Shown: positions 1-10,594 of the stretch, in pieces
How positions within the stretch are numbered: position 1 is the first letter of the stretch
Layout: each line of letters opens with the position of its first letter
DNA from: Nitzschia sp. DOCU1
Lineage: Eukaryota > Bacillariophyta > Bacillariophyceae > Bacillariales > Bacillariaceae
Length of the DNA stretch: 64,000 nt
Assembly: GCA_951394045.1 (NCBI GenBank)
Contig: OX595991.1
Span: forward strand, 620,001 to 684,000
Direction: 5' to 3'
Notes under the pieces: generated by a model
Seen by the model: only the letters and a program-made list of their open reading frames with translations
Database searches by the model: none
Told to the model about the DNA's origin: nothing
Made by a program: the position numbers and the translations under genes

Positions 1-1692
1 GTCGTCGCCCTCGAATTCCTCCCCAATCTCGATCTCCGTTAAGGATACGCTTGCGGTCCGTTGCGGGTTGTCGGGCTGTCCGTGAGGCTTGTCGGACTTT
101 CTCGCGTATTGCGGGGATAGAAGGCGTCGCGGATCGCCGGGGGGAAGCCGCTTGGCAGCGAGAGCAGTCAGGACGTTGTTGTCGAACTGGTCGTCGATCT
201 GCCCCTGGTCATCGGGGGATTCCTCGTTCGTCGATTCCGGGGAAGCGGAAGCAAAGTTTACCTTGCGTCTGTTGTTCCGTCCGCGGTTGCCGGGGCCACG
301 ATTGGTCCTGGTGGTCGAGGCATCTGGCTTCGTCAGGATGGTCGCCTTGCTGTCGTCGTCGAGCGAGTCCCAGATGCGTCGCGCTTCGGGACTGAGGGCG
401 TGCCATTGCGTTGCAGTCATGCGACTACCAGGTTTGGCGTCGACGGCATAGGCGGTGTACTCTGTGAATGCTACGTCGTCGTCCTCATCGTCGGACTGGC
501 TAAAGGGGTCGTAGTAGTTGGATATGTCATGGCTATAGACTGTTCTTCTTCTAGGGTTCGCTATCGCCTTACTACTGTTAGCTAAGCCACGACTGTTCCG
601 GTCGTATAGTTGGGCGGCGGCTCGTAGAAGGTCAAAGTATTTAGGAAAGGTCTGTGTTTTCCCCGAGCTAGCGGTGACGATGTCGCAAGTGTGGGCAACT
701 TGCCTGAGATCGGGTATGGCGGATACGGACTTCTGTAGCATGTACAGCTTCATCTCGCTATCGACGGGCGGATTAGGATGATTCAACTCGTCAAGCTGTC
801 GCACTTTCTCGAGCCAGCTGACTATGAATTCTTCTGTGTTGCGGTGTTTTCCATCCGCGACGTCCATGAGCGTAAGTGACTTGTAGAGTTCTGCACGTCC
901 CATCTTTGCGCTCATGGAGTTCCTGTAATAGTCTAGCAGTTCGGCCGTGAGCGATTGTGCGTCATACGTGTCCTTATATTTAATCCTTAGCTCCATACCG
1001 TGAAGCGTTTGGAGGACGTTACAGTAAACGGAGTACACGTATTTCTGCTTCTCTCGGAATAAGTCAGGATCACTGGGCATATGCTTTGTGTCCAGTACTT
1101 CGCTTACGTCTTGTGCCGACGCGATTGCCTGGAAAGACATCCACCACGTCTCGAATTTGCGGTCATCGTTCAGTGGCTTAAATGCTGCAGCGTCGCGCTT
1201 GATGCCACGTTTGAAGGATTCGACTGGTGTGATTGCATTGCTCTTCGCCACGTGCGCATTGGCAGTCGGGTTCACGTTGGTGCCGATCCAGACGGAGCTG
1301 AGTCTATATTCAGTGAACTGGTCAGCGGTGACGTTTAACCATTCTTGACTACTAAGTTTAATATTGTTGTCTCGATCCATCATGATCGAGAATCCCTTAA
1401 GTAGCTTCAGCATCCCTCGATGATGCGTGGGCAGGCTCAGCTTGATCAACTGGTTGTTGCTGTCTTTCTTCTTGTCGACGCCTTGATCATCTCGTTCAAA
1501 GTACGTCAAGTTGTCTATATCGTCGTCGGACATAAACGAGGTCACGTGCGTGATGTCGGAGATAAGGTTGTCCAACAACACATAGTGGACGGGGTTCATT
1601 TCGGCTTGTGGGAAGCCGAGTAGTGCCGAAAGGACGTGCTCCATCGCCTTCTTTGCCGGGGACTGTTGTCCGGATCGCGTTCCGCTTGCCAT
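1..1692 (-). CDS. Ty1/copia-type Gag polyprotein (5' part, runs off left edge)
   Basis: An open frame on the minus strand starts at ATG 1692 (reads MASGTRSGQQSPAKK) and stays open to base 1, so at least 564 codons are present and the stop lies outside the window. An in-frame stop at 1732-1734 supports this start. The mid region contains YDAQSLTAELLDYY and later MTATQWHALSPEARRIWD followed by DDDSKATIL; this 'T..QW..L....R..WD.L....K..IL' pattern is typical of Gag from diatom copia elements. No CCHC zinc knuckle is visible in the portion present; it may lie further left. Gag would form the particle that packages element RNA; protease, integrase and reverse transcriptase would follow outside the window. 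The frame has no stop or frameshift here, so the copy may be fairly young. I am confident of the element class and less so of intactness. Confidence 0.75.
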   Translation of the reverse strand, partial: MASGTRSGQQSPAKKAMEHVLSALLGFPQAEMNPVHYVLLDNLISDITHVTSFMSDDDIDNLTYFERDDQGVDKKKDSNNQLIKLSLPTHHRGMLKLLKGFSIMMDRDNNIKLSSQEWLNVTADQFTEYRLSSVWIGTNVNPTANAHVAKSNAITPVESFKRGIKRDAAAFKPLNDDRKFETWWMSFQAIASAQDVSEVLDTKHMPSDPDLFREKQKYVYSVYCNVLQTLHGMELRIKYKDTYDAQSLTAELLDYYRNSMSAKMGRAELYKSLTLMDVADGKHRNTEEFIVSWLEKVRQLDELNHPNPPVDSEMKLYMLQKSVSAIPDLRQVAHTCDIVTASSGKTQTFPKYFDLLRAAAQLYDRNSRGLANSSKAIANPRRRTVYSHDISNYYDPFSQSDDEDDDVAFTEYTAYAVDAKPGSRMTATQWHALSPEARRIWDSLDDDSKATILTKPDASTTRTNRGPGNRGRNNRRKVNFASASPESTNEESPDDQGQIDDQFDNNVLTALAAKRLPPGDPRRLLSPQYARKSDKPHGQPDNPQRTASVSLTEIEIGEEFEGDD

Positions 1693-2740
1693 CCTGCTGG
1701 TTATCCGGGATAAGCGTCTCGAAAACGCTAGTTATCCCGAATAGGGTTCTTCTAAGTGAGCGAGACCGGTCCACAATAACCAGTAACCTCACGGTTCTTC
1801 TCTCTGTTAATTCTTGTGCGCCGAGCAGATTTACCCTCCTTCGAAGCTCAATAGCCAGGAGTCGTCGAGCTCGTTCAACGCAGTTTCTGTCTCTTTCGAG
1901 ACTTAACAACTAGCCGTATGCCCCGGAATGCTATTCCGATCGTAGTTATTGGCAGGCAACGGAATCCTCGTAGTGTGCGATCTGGTGCAAACAATTAAGC
2001 ACGCACTGTGGGGACGGATTAGATCCCACGAAAGTTGTTCTCCGAATGACCTTTCACGCGTATGACGTCCCCCTAGTAGACGACTGTGCGATTTAGAGAG
2101 TTGTTGGGGGGATTGGACAGGTGACGCGGGCCGGACAAGGTGCCAACAATGAAGATGTCCTCGTTGATACGGAGACGCCGTCGTCGATCCGCGGGATATT
2201 TCTGCCGAGTAGGTCGACTCGTTCCCTTAAACTCTTTTCGTAGAATCGTACGTAGATACGACCAGATCGTGGAGTTTCCACGCGAACTGTTCCGACTGAT
2301 ATTTCTCCGAAGTAGGCAGGTAAGAGGCAACCTTCGCCTCTGGTAGGGAATCCACGTAGGATCCACGTAAGCACGTGTTAACGCGGAGTAAATTCTCCCC
2401 ACGCGAGGATCGCTTCCGAGCTTTCCCTTTTGCCCTTGCTTTCGTCGACGTTTTCGACGATGGTGTTCGTTCTCCTGCGGCGTTTCGGCAGGGATAAACA
2501 CTCCCAAATAACACTGTACTTCAACTCCAGTACTCGGTGAGTACAGTGCGACTGTTAATCTGGTAGATTTTGCAGCCAAACGAACGCACTGACGTATGCA
2601 CGGTCCAAGTGGTTCGTAGGTACGATCACAACGATGCCGATCCGATTGAACCGACTGCTGCAATCCACGATAGCGGTCCGTGAATGACGGCCGCCGTACG
2701 ATAGTGTAAAGTAAAACGGTGTGTGACAAACAAACCCTCC
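1693..2740 (-). mobile_element. Leader and probable 5' LTR region of the copia-like element
   Basis: This stretch lies immediately upstream of the Gag start and has no credible cellular gene. By position it should hold the untranslated leader, primer-binding site and 5' LTR. The outer LTR edge is probably near 2728-2732, where the minus strand can begin with TGTCACAC or TGTTTGTC, but the matching CA end and a tRNA-complementary primer site could not be fixed by eye. The 3' LTR and the target-site duplication are outside or unresolved. The extent is approximate. Confidence 0.45.
1706..1739. other. Stem-loop just upstream of the Gag start
   Basis: CGGGATAA at 1706-1713 pairs perfectly with TTATCCCG at 1732-1739, and inside it GCGT (1714-1717) pairs with ACGC (1725-1728), leaving a 7-base loop and a 3-base bulge. 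It lies 14 bases upstream of the Gag ATG in the presumed leader. Leader hairpins in LTR elements often serve RNA dimerisation or packaging; that role is an inference here. Confidence 0.5.
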
Positions 2741-3250
2741 GAAGGAACGTATCCCTTCAAAGAGTGCTAAGCTGATGCTGTTGCTGATGATTCTTTATTT
2801 GTGAGTGTTTATTCTGCTGGGATTGTTTCTCGTCGTCGAGTGAGCATCCGAAAGATCTCTTTCTTCCGACGTATACTATCCATCCATCCTTCGTACGTAC
2901 TTATCCTACGTTCGTACGTTTACTATCCTAAATTCTATCATTGGCGGAAATTTGGAATATGAATCTGGGACTCCGCCATGACTAACTCGTCAAATTCTCG
3001 TCATCAAAGAGGCGGAAAAACGGTAGCGGGGGACGGCAAATTGAAACGGAAATATCATTGCTGGGACTCCCTAATAAAAAAGTTTTTCCGTTTCCGGTAA
3101 GATTGGAACCATGATATCTATGAATTGATAATCTTGTCTATGAATGGAAACCTTGCCGAGGTTCGGTTTTGAAAACGTGGGGTTTTTCGTGCCGACAAGG
3201 ACAGAACAAGATTGTTGGATGGCCGTGGTCTGTTTCTTGAATTGTCGGCA
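2741..3250. other. Intergenic region between the retroelement and PPDK
   Basis: About 510 bases, AT-rich around 2860-3000, with short CGTACGT-type repeats at 2890-2925. It includes the presumed 3' UTR of the PPDK gene. No gene or RNA was recognised. Confidence 0.5.
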
Positions 3251-6130
3251 TTAAATCTTGGGAGCAAAGGACATGACACGATCTTTCTTCTCGGTGCTGC
3301 TCTTTCGACGACGGGCAATAGCCGCCTGTGCTCGTGCCAAACGAGCCACGGGAACACGGAATGGTGAGCACGAGACGTAGTCGAGACCGACTTGGTCAAA
3401 GAATTTGATGGAATCTGGGTCTCCTCCATGTTCACCGCAGACCGATAGTGAAAGATTTGGGTTGGCAGTGCGTCCTTTAGCAGCAGAAAGACGCACCAGC
3501 CAGCCGACACCTTCTTCGTCGATGGTCTTGAAGGGCTCGACTTCCAAAATTCCCTTTTCGAGATATTGAGGGAGGAATACGCCGGCATCATCCCGAGAAA
3601 TTCCCATTGTCATTTGAGTCAAGTCGTTGGTTCCGTACGAGAAGAATTGACAGAGCCTCTTGCCGTCCGCTGGATCCACCAGACCTGCGATCTTATCCGA
3701 GACAAGTGCAGCCCGTGGAACTTCAATCATTGTGCCGATCTCGTAGACGACTTCGGCGTTGCGTTCCTTCTTGACACGATCAGCCGTCTTTTTGATGATC
3801 AGCGCTTGCTGTTCAAACTCAGCGACAGTGGCCACCAACGGAACCATAATGCGGGGGCAAGGTTTAGCATTGGCGTCTTTCTCGATTCTATCAGCAGCCG
3901 CATGAACAATTGCCTCGACTTGCATCTCGGTCAGACCTTGGCGAACAATTCCCAGACGACAACCACGAAGACCAAGCATTGGATTTTCTTCATGCAACTC
4001 CTCGATGGCAGCAACCAGCTCATCGGGTTCGGTGAAACCGAGTTGAGCTGCTAGCTCCTTGTTGACTTGCTCCGGCTTTGGCAAGAATTCATGCAGAGGA
4101 GGATCCAAAAGACGAACCGTCACTGGTTTGCCATCCATAGCTTCGAAAATCTCGCGGAAGTCGTCGCGTTGAAATTCTTGGACCTTGTCAAGTCCTTCGC
4201 CTCTCAAAATCCAACGACGGACAACTGGAAGTCGTGCGGGGTTGAAAAACATGTGTTCCGTGCGGACAAGTCCAATTCCCATGGCTCCAAGTTCGGCAGC
4301 CTTGGCAGCGTCGGGTCCAGAGTCAGCGTTGGTCAACACTTTGAGAGTATCGGGGATCTCGTCACACCAACTCAGAACTTCGCCAAATGACCCCTTGATG
4401 GCATTTCGGCTAGTAGGGATCTCAGCCCCAATAACTTCACCGGTGCTTCCGTTAATGGAAATGACGTCGTTCTTCTTGAAAACCTTGCCCGTACTCTTGA
4501 TGGTCATGGTCTCGGCATTTTCGTCGATGATAAGTTCGTCGCAACCGCAGACACATGGTTTGCCCCATCCACGCGCAACAACGGCGGCGTCTGGAAATGA
4601 AAAGACGGCTGTTAGCAAACATTCGCGACTGTGACGCCCCAATGCGTATATGATTAGTACTTACGAGATGTGATTCCTCCTCTCGCCGTGAGAATACCCT
4701 GCGATGCCCACATGCCGCCGACATCTTCGGGGGAAGTGACTTCACGAACCAGAATAACTTGTTCCGTGCTGCGCGCTTCTGCTTCGCTGGTCTTGAAGAC
4801 AAGCTTTCCGACGGCGGCGCCTGGACCTCCAGCAAGACCGATCGCAACGACATTGTCTTTATAAAGTGGCGATTCCAAGGCTTCTTTGGAAAATGACGGG
4901 TGAAGAACTTGCTTGACATGATCGGCCTCGATGCGCAAAAGTGCATCTTCCTTTGAGCAGAGACCCTCCTTGACCATATCCGCGGCAATATTAAAGGCGG
5001 CAGGACCAGTGCGCTTTCCACTGCGGCATTGCAACATCCAGAGCTTGCCACGTTCCACCGTGAATTCGACATCTTGCATGTCTCCAAAGTGCTTCTCAAG
5101 CAAATTAATGTTCTTGATAAATTGCGCGTACGCTTCAGGGAGAACTTCTTGCATCTTGGCAATTGGTTGTGGTGTGCGGATTCCAGCAACAACATCCTCG
5201 CCTTGTGCGTTAATCAAATATTCTCCCATCATGACATTTTTTCCAGTACCAGGGTCGCGAGAAAATGCTACACCCGTACCGCTAGTGTCACCAAGGTTAC
5301 CAAAGACCATGGTCTGGATATTGCAGGCTGTGCCAATAAGTCCAGTGATATTCTTGATTTCACGGTACTTGATGGCACGTTCCGAATTCCAGGATCCAAA
5401 GACAGCCTTGATGCAGCATCGAAGTTGCTCGTAGGGATCAAGTGGGAAGGTCTCGTTGTGCTCCTGGTAGACCTGCTTGTATAGACCGACGAGTTCCTTA
5501 AGCTGGTCGGCGGTAAAGTCGGTGTCGACTTTGACACCGTATTTGGTCTTTAGACTGTCCATTTTAGCCTCGAAGGCTTCATGGGGGATACCTAGAACGA
5601 CATCTCCAAGCATGTCCAAGAGACGACGGTAGGCGTCGTACGCAAATCGAGGGCTGTCGGTGGCCCTTGCCAATGCTTCGACGGTAGTGTCATTGAGACC
5701 CTATAATCAGTGATAAAATAATATGATTGAGAACGCGGATCATTTTCTGCCCGAAATAGCCAAGTTTACTTACAATGTTAAGGACTGTGTCCATCATGCC
5801 CGGCATCGAGATTGCGGCTCCACTTCGACACGAAAATAGTAGAGGGTTCTCTTCTGAGCCAAATTTCTTTCCAGTGTCCTTCTCAACACGTTCAATGGCG
5901 GCCCTGACCATGTCCCACATTTCTTTTGGCAAGTCATCAGCCTTTTGGTACACCTGGCAAAGCTTGGTTACTAGGGTAAATCCAGGAGGCACGTCAACCC
6001 CAATGCGGCCCATTTCCTGAAGCCCAAGGCCTTTACCGCCAAGAATGGCTTTGTCGGGAGCATCGACGGGGGGCGCCGATCCACCAAAGTTGACAAGGGC
6101 CTCTGCCAAATTCAAGTCAAGTTGCGTCAT
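3251..6130 (-). CDS. PPDK: Pyruvate, phosphate dikinase
   Basis: Interconverts pyruvate + ATP + Pi and PEP + AMP + PPi. Exons on the minus strand are 6130-5774, 5700-4665 and 4590-3251, giving 910 aa, the usual family length. Introns (73 and 74 bp) have GTAAGT donors. The N-terminal nucleotide-binding domain begins within the first 30 residues (AILGGKGLGLQEM). The phosphohistidine motif reads GGITSHAAVVARG, with His near residue 465 encoded across intron 2 (C|AC). The C-terminal PEP-utilising barrel ends with the active-site motif SVCGEHGGDP. The ATG at 6130 follows a short A-rich leader; there is no signal peptide, so this form looks cytosolic unless an upstream exon was missed. In diatoms PPDK is thought to act in gluconeogenesis or pH/ATP balance rather than classical C4 fixation. 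The next gene is FBPase in divergent orientation, with about 1.25 kb between. Confidence 0.95.
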
Positions 6131-7375
6131 GTTGTTGTTTTCCAACTCCCAAAGAGATTGGAAAGTATATTATTTCAATAAAACTTGTGGTTGTTATTTT
6201 ATGTGGGTTTCGTTCTTCTTGTACGTGTGGCAAAAAGAATGAAGAAATCCAAACCTCCCTCTTCGCAATAGATTGCGAAGGCTAAAAAGATACATCATCC
6301 GGCCCATGAAATGCGAACACAGTACCAGGTACAGTCTCGGTGGTCGACGGAGGGTTGTCGAGTTGACATGATGCGGAACCCCGAGTCAAAAACGGAACCT
6401 TGACACCAGAAGCCTCGAGCGATGCGAACTGCAGAACCTCTTCCAGAGGTCACCCGGCTCTCAAGAGCTCCGCCGCCCGCCGACTTCGTAAATTCGACTC
6501 CGCGGCGACGAGCCCTGCCGCCCTATGTATGCGTTGCCGCTTGGTATCATAGTACGAACAAACATACTGCACATCTCCATACGGCATGCTGGTTTGCTAC
6601 GATAGGAGATTTCATCTACAGGTAGTGAGGCATCAGAGTAAATAATCCCGGAACAACTCACTACGTCGGCAGCACAGAAGAGGAGTCGAGTTTCCTTTTT
6701 TATTTATGCATATACTACTCACATTGGCGACGAGCGCAGCTTAGCTGGCTGAGTTTGTAGTTCTTGTAGTAGTACCAACCGAAGTGAAGATTCACAAAAG
6801 CAGGTGGCTGGATCATATCATCCAAAGCGCCAGGAAGAGCTACTACACTTCCAGGAGGCGTTTAGCTTTGCACTTCATCGTATATGTTTGCTGTTACTGC
6901 TTCTATCTGGTACTAGTAGTTGTTGCTGTCGATGTTGAATGACAAGCAAGGTATCTTTCGAAGTGGGTTCGCATTCATGGCAACCTCCGCGTTGTTGATA
7001 TCATAAATTGCAGCTTTGGGTGTCAATGACAAGCTGTCGTTTCGTGCCACGTACCTTGGTTTGCATCCTGGTGCGTCCCACTTTTACATAATGATCAGAC
7101 ACGATGCTGATGTCATGAAAACTCATATTATTGCCTGAATGGCGAAACATCATTGCTCGTCGGCCCCCGTCGGAGTGCGAAACCCACCACACTTCAACTG
7201 TCTGTGGCCATCACGTATTTTCCACGTATTCACCGCCAGGGGGGAAAAATCCATCCAACCTCCCGAGCGATTGCTCTCACTTCCTCCTTTATTCCAACAA
7301 GGGCGAAAAGTATCTTCAACACACAAGTTTGGTGGATTGTCTTCTTCTACCGTAATCTGATCGCTCAATCCGTCC
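6131..7375. other. Shared upstream region between PPDK and FBPase
   Basis: About 1.25 kb separating two divergently transcribed carbon-metabolism genes, so it should contain both promoters. Short open frames here are poor, use non-ATG starts or overlap one another; none was accepted. No RNA gene was seen. Confidence 0.5.
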
Positions 7376-9059
7376 ATGAAGCTTTCCACAACCGTTCTAT
7401 CCGCCGTTCTGTGTCAATCGGCGGTGGCCTTTGTCGTCCGAAATGCGGATATTCGTCAGAATCTTCGCTCGTCGACGCCGAAAGCAATTCTGGTCGACGA
7501 AGAATTTGGTGCCTCGGAAGATATGAACAACCCCGAAGAGTTTAAAACTCCCGAGCCACGTTGGAACTGTCCGACTCACACTGATATTTGCAGCGAGACT
7601 GGCATCACCCTTAGTCGATACATGATGGAAATGTCTCGCAATAACGAAGAGCTTGAAGAAATCGAGAGTATCTTCACAGCGCTTCAAGTTGCATGCAAGA
7701 CGCTTTCTAATCTGGTCCGGACTTCTAGCCTGACTGGGAACACTGGTCTACAAGCTGGCGGGGGTTCCATCAATGTGCAAGGGGAAGAACAAAAGAAATT
7801 GGATGTGATTGCCAATGACGTCCTCAAGAATGCCCTCAGGTGGAGCGGCAAGCTGTCGACCATTGCCAGTGAAGAGGAAGATGCCCCTGTCCAGGTATTG
7901 TTGGACAACCGAGGAAATCCGGTTTTTTCCAACGAAATCATTGTTGAAAGCAGTGGTCGATACACAGCCGTTTTTGATCCTTTGGATGGATCGTCCAACA
8001 TCGACGCAGGAATTCCAGTGGGCACCATTTTCGGTATCTTTGATCAAATTGAATGCGAGTTGGATTTCGATGCTTCTGCTGAAGAGCAGAATGAGAACTG
8101 CTTAAAAAATACACTGCAACAAGGAAACAATCTCGTTGCGGCGGGATACTGTCTCTATTCGAGCGCTACTTCGTTTGTATTTACAATGGGGAATGGCGTC
8201 CAGGGATTTACCCTCGACGAAACTATTGGGGAATTCCGATTGACTCATCCGGATATCAAGATTCCCAAACGAGGCAAGATTTACTCCTTCAATGAGGCGA
8301 ATCGTTGGGATTGGTAAGTACCTACAGAAGAGAGTTTTGCGTGGACGTTATTCTACAGGTCGTTCTTACTGACTTGCACCTTCAGGGATGCACCGCTACA
8401 AAATTATGTCACTGATATTCAGCAGGGACTGGTAAGTTTAGTTATCTTCATAGATACGACACAAATCTGTCATTATTGGCAAGATTTTTCCAATGGTTCT
8501 GACATTTTCTTTTCTTGCGGCAGGGCGACACAAAATCAAGATATTCTAGCCGGTATATTGGAAGTATGGTGGGCGACGTCCATCGAACCTTGCTATATGG
8601 CGGCATTTTTGGGTACCCGGCAGATCGAAAGAACCCCGACGGAAAGCTGCGTTTGCTCTATGAAGCGGCTCCCATGAGTTTCTTGGTTGAACAAGCTGGC
8701 GGATTGGCTTTGACGGGAAAGAATCGTATCATGGACATTCCGCCTACGTCGGTCCATCAACGCGTTCCCTGTGTTCGTAAGTGCAGATAAAAGAAAAGTG
8801 TCATGACCGAGTGGTGGTGGATCCTTACCATTTTATTCGATTCGCATTTTTTGCTGGGACAGTCGGAAGTCGCGACGACGTGTTGGAGTTGCGTCGATAC
8901 TACCAACAGAGCCGTGATCCTGAATTGATTGCGCGATGTGAAGCTCGAATGAGAGGAGAGGTGGATGTAGCCCCAACAAGCGTTAATGGTGGAAAGGAGG
9001 AAACCGGCGGAACCACAGAGATCTCCATTCAGTATACGCGGATTGAGGAATACGAGTAA
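7376..9059 (+). CDS. FBP: Plastid-targeted fructose-1,6-bisphosphatase
   Basis: Hydrolyses fructose-1,6-bisphosphate to fructose-6-phosphate in the Calvin cycle. Exons are 7376-8313, 8386-8431, 8524-8776 and 8863-9059; introns have GTAAGT or close donors and all junctions keep frame, giving 477 aa. Residues 1-18 form a signal peptide ending SAVA, followed by Phe19 (AVA|FVV), the diatom plastid-import motif. The metal and substrate site [10 protein letters not shown] is near residue 200. Further family blocks are [23 protein letters not shown] and LVEQAGGLA in exon 3. The length exceeds cytosolic FBPases because of the presequence and an acidic insertion around residues 225-240 ([12 protein letters not shown]). 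Diatoms carry several plastid FBPases; which paralogue this is cannot be told here. Gamma-glutamyl hydrolase follows about 300 bases downstream on the same strand. Confidence 0.94.
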
Positions 9060-9357
9060 AATTACGATGGATACCAGCAGCAGCAAAAGGAAGAAGCGAG
9101 TCACTGCAATCGGCTAAAATGTGACATTCTTTCTAGAGCTTGCTCTCTATAACTTGCTAGCTAGTTGCATATTGGTGTAATGAAACGCTTCTCTACAGTA
9201 TGCACCGGAGGCGACTGTCTATGGTTTTCGTAATCGAATAGATCGTGCAAGTCGTACGGGTCGATTTGTTTGTTGAACAACCCAAAAATGACCATGGTGG
9301 ATGAAGAGAAATTCCTGCGAACACTTCTCTTTGCAGAAAAAGGAATCATCACAAAGG

Positions 9358-10341
9358 ATGCCACAGTCATTACTGAGAGAATTACGAGTGCTAGCGCTGC
9401 TGTGGCTTGGATTGTTTTCGCGGGGAGCCACTACTGTGTCGGCTGACTCTCCCGTTTTTGGCATTCTTTCGCAACCGATTAAGGGGTCCAATGATACGTA
9501 TATCGCTGCCTCATACGTCAAGTGGCTCGAGGCGGGAGGAGCTCGGAGCATTCCGATACCATTTGATGCTTCCGAGGAACTTGTCGAGGAAATCTTTTCT
9601 CAGGTTGACGGGATCTTGTTTCCGGGTGGAGGCAGTGACTTGCCGCAAGCTGCCGTCGATATCTGGAAGTATGTACGAATGGCTCATGCCGAGGGTGACG
9701 CCGTTCCCTTGTGGGGGACCTGTTTGGGTTTTGAGTTCTTGATACAGCTTGCGTCGCAAAACACGTCGATCTTGAGCGATGGCTTTGTGGCGGAAAATGT
9801 CAGCCTTCCCTTGGAACGTGTAGTGCAGCACCGACTGTATCAACCATCGAATTTGTTTGAGACCGTCCGATCCTCCAATATTACCATGAACAACCACGAC
9901 CTGGGATTAGATCCAGACGTATTTAAAAGCACTCCTGCTTTGACAAAACTCTGGAAGGTGACATCGCTGAACCATGACTTGCAGGGTCGGCCTTTTGTCT
10001 CTACAATTGAACCTAAATATCCAACCTCATTTCCAGTTTACGGGGTACAATTCCATCCGGAAAAGAACGCTTTTGAGTATGCGACATATCCGCATACGAA
10101 TATACCTTACGAAGCGATTGATCATTCCAAGGCTGGCATTGCCATGAGTTTGTACATGGCATCCTTCGTAGTGGATTTGGCGCGACGGAATCCAACTTAT
10201 GGACGGTATCATGATTACGATGAACCTGATCGCTTTCCGCTGGTCTATTCGTATCCAATGACGCTGGGACTCAAGTTTGAGCAGACTTTTCGAATACCGC
10301 CCGCTAGTCACTGGGAAGATAGGAAGGAAGTAGCAAAGTAA
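9358..10341 (+). CDS. GGH: Gamma-glutamyl hydrolase (folate gamma-glutamyl peptidase)
   Basis: Removes gamma-linked glutamates from folylpolyglutamates; a class I glutamine amidotransferase-like cysteine peptidase, normally in lysosome/vacuole or secreted. The ATG at 9358 is preferred because it places a hydrophobic signal peptide (VLALLWLGLFSRG) at the N-terminus of a 327-aa protein; an in-frame ATG at 9301 would add 19 hydrophilic residues. Visible family blocks are PVFGILSQP (residues about 32-40), GILFPGGGSDL, the nucleophile elbow WGTCLGFEF (Cys122), NNHDLGL, and YGVQFHPEK (His233). Single exon. The context suggests no operon-like link with the FBPase upstream. Confidence 0.93.
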   Translation: MPQSLLRELRVLALLWLGLFSRGATTVSADSPVFGILSQPIKGSNDTYIAASYVKWLEAGGARSIPIPFDASEELVEEIFSQVDGILFPGGGSDLPQAAVDIWKYVRMAHAEGDAVPLWGTCLGFEFLIQLASQNTSILSDGFVAENVSLPLERVVQHRLYQPSNLFETVRSSNITMNNHDLGLDPDVFKSTPALTKLWKVTSLNHDLQGRPFVSTIEPKYPTSFPVYGVQFHPEKNAFEYATYPHTNIPYEAIDHSKAGIAMSLYMASFVVDLARRNPTYGRYHDYDEPDRFPLVYSYPMTLGLKFEQTFRIPPASHWEDRKEVAK

Positions 10342-10594
10342 CTATTTCTTTCGATCCAGAAGCATTCGCCAGTGAATCTTTGTTTCCGTCAGGGTGTGTA
10401 TTACACCTACTAAAGCTCTTGTCTCGATAGGGAACGCATGGGTTCCGCTTACAGCAGTTATGACAGTATCGGTACTTCTACGATTTTAATTTTTCGCTGA
10501 CGATAATTAATCGTACTATTGCTCCCTGTTGCTGCCTTCCCATGCAGGGTCGATCGTATTATTGAATTGCATTCGCGGCAACCGCGGAAAAGTT

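Noticed and set aside
2073..2729. 218-codon minus-strand open frame in the LTR/leader region
   Set aside because: It starts at a TTG, is very rich in Arg/Ser, matches no family and overlaps the presumed LTR; most likely chance.
7131..7545. Several overlapping frames around the FBPase start
   Set aside because: They are shadows of the FBPase reading frame and its 5' UTR in other phases.
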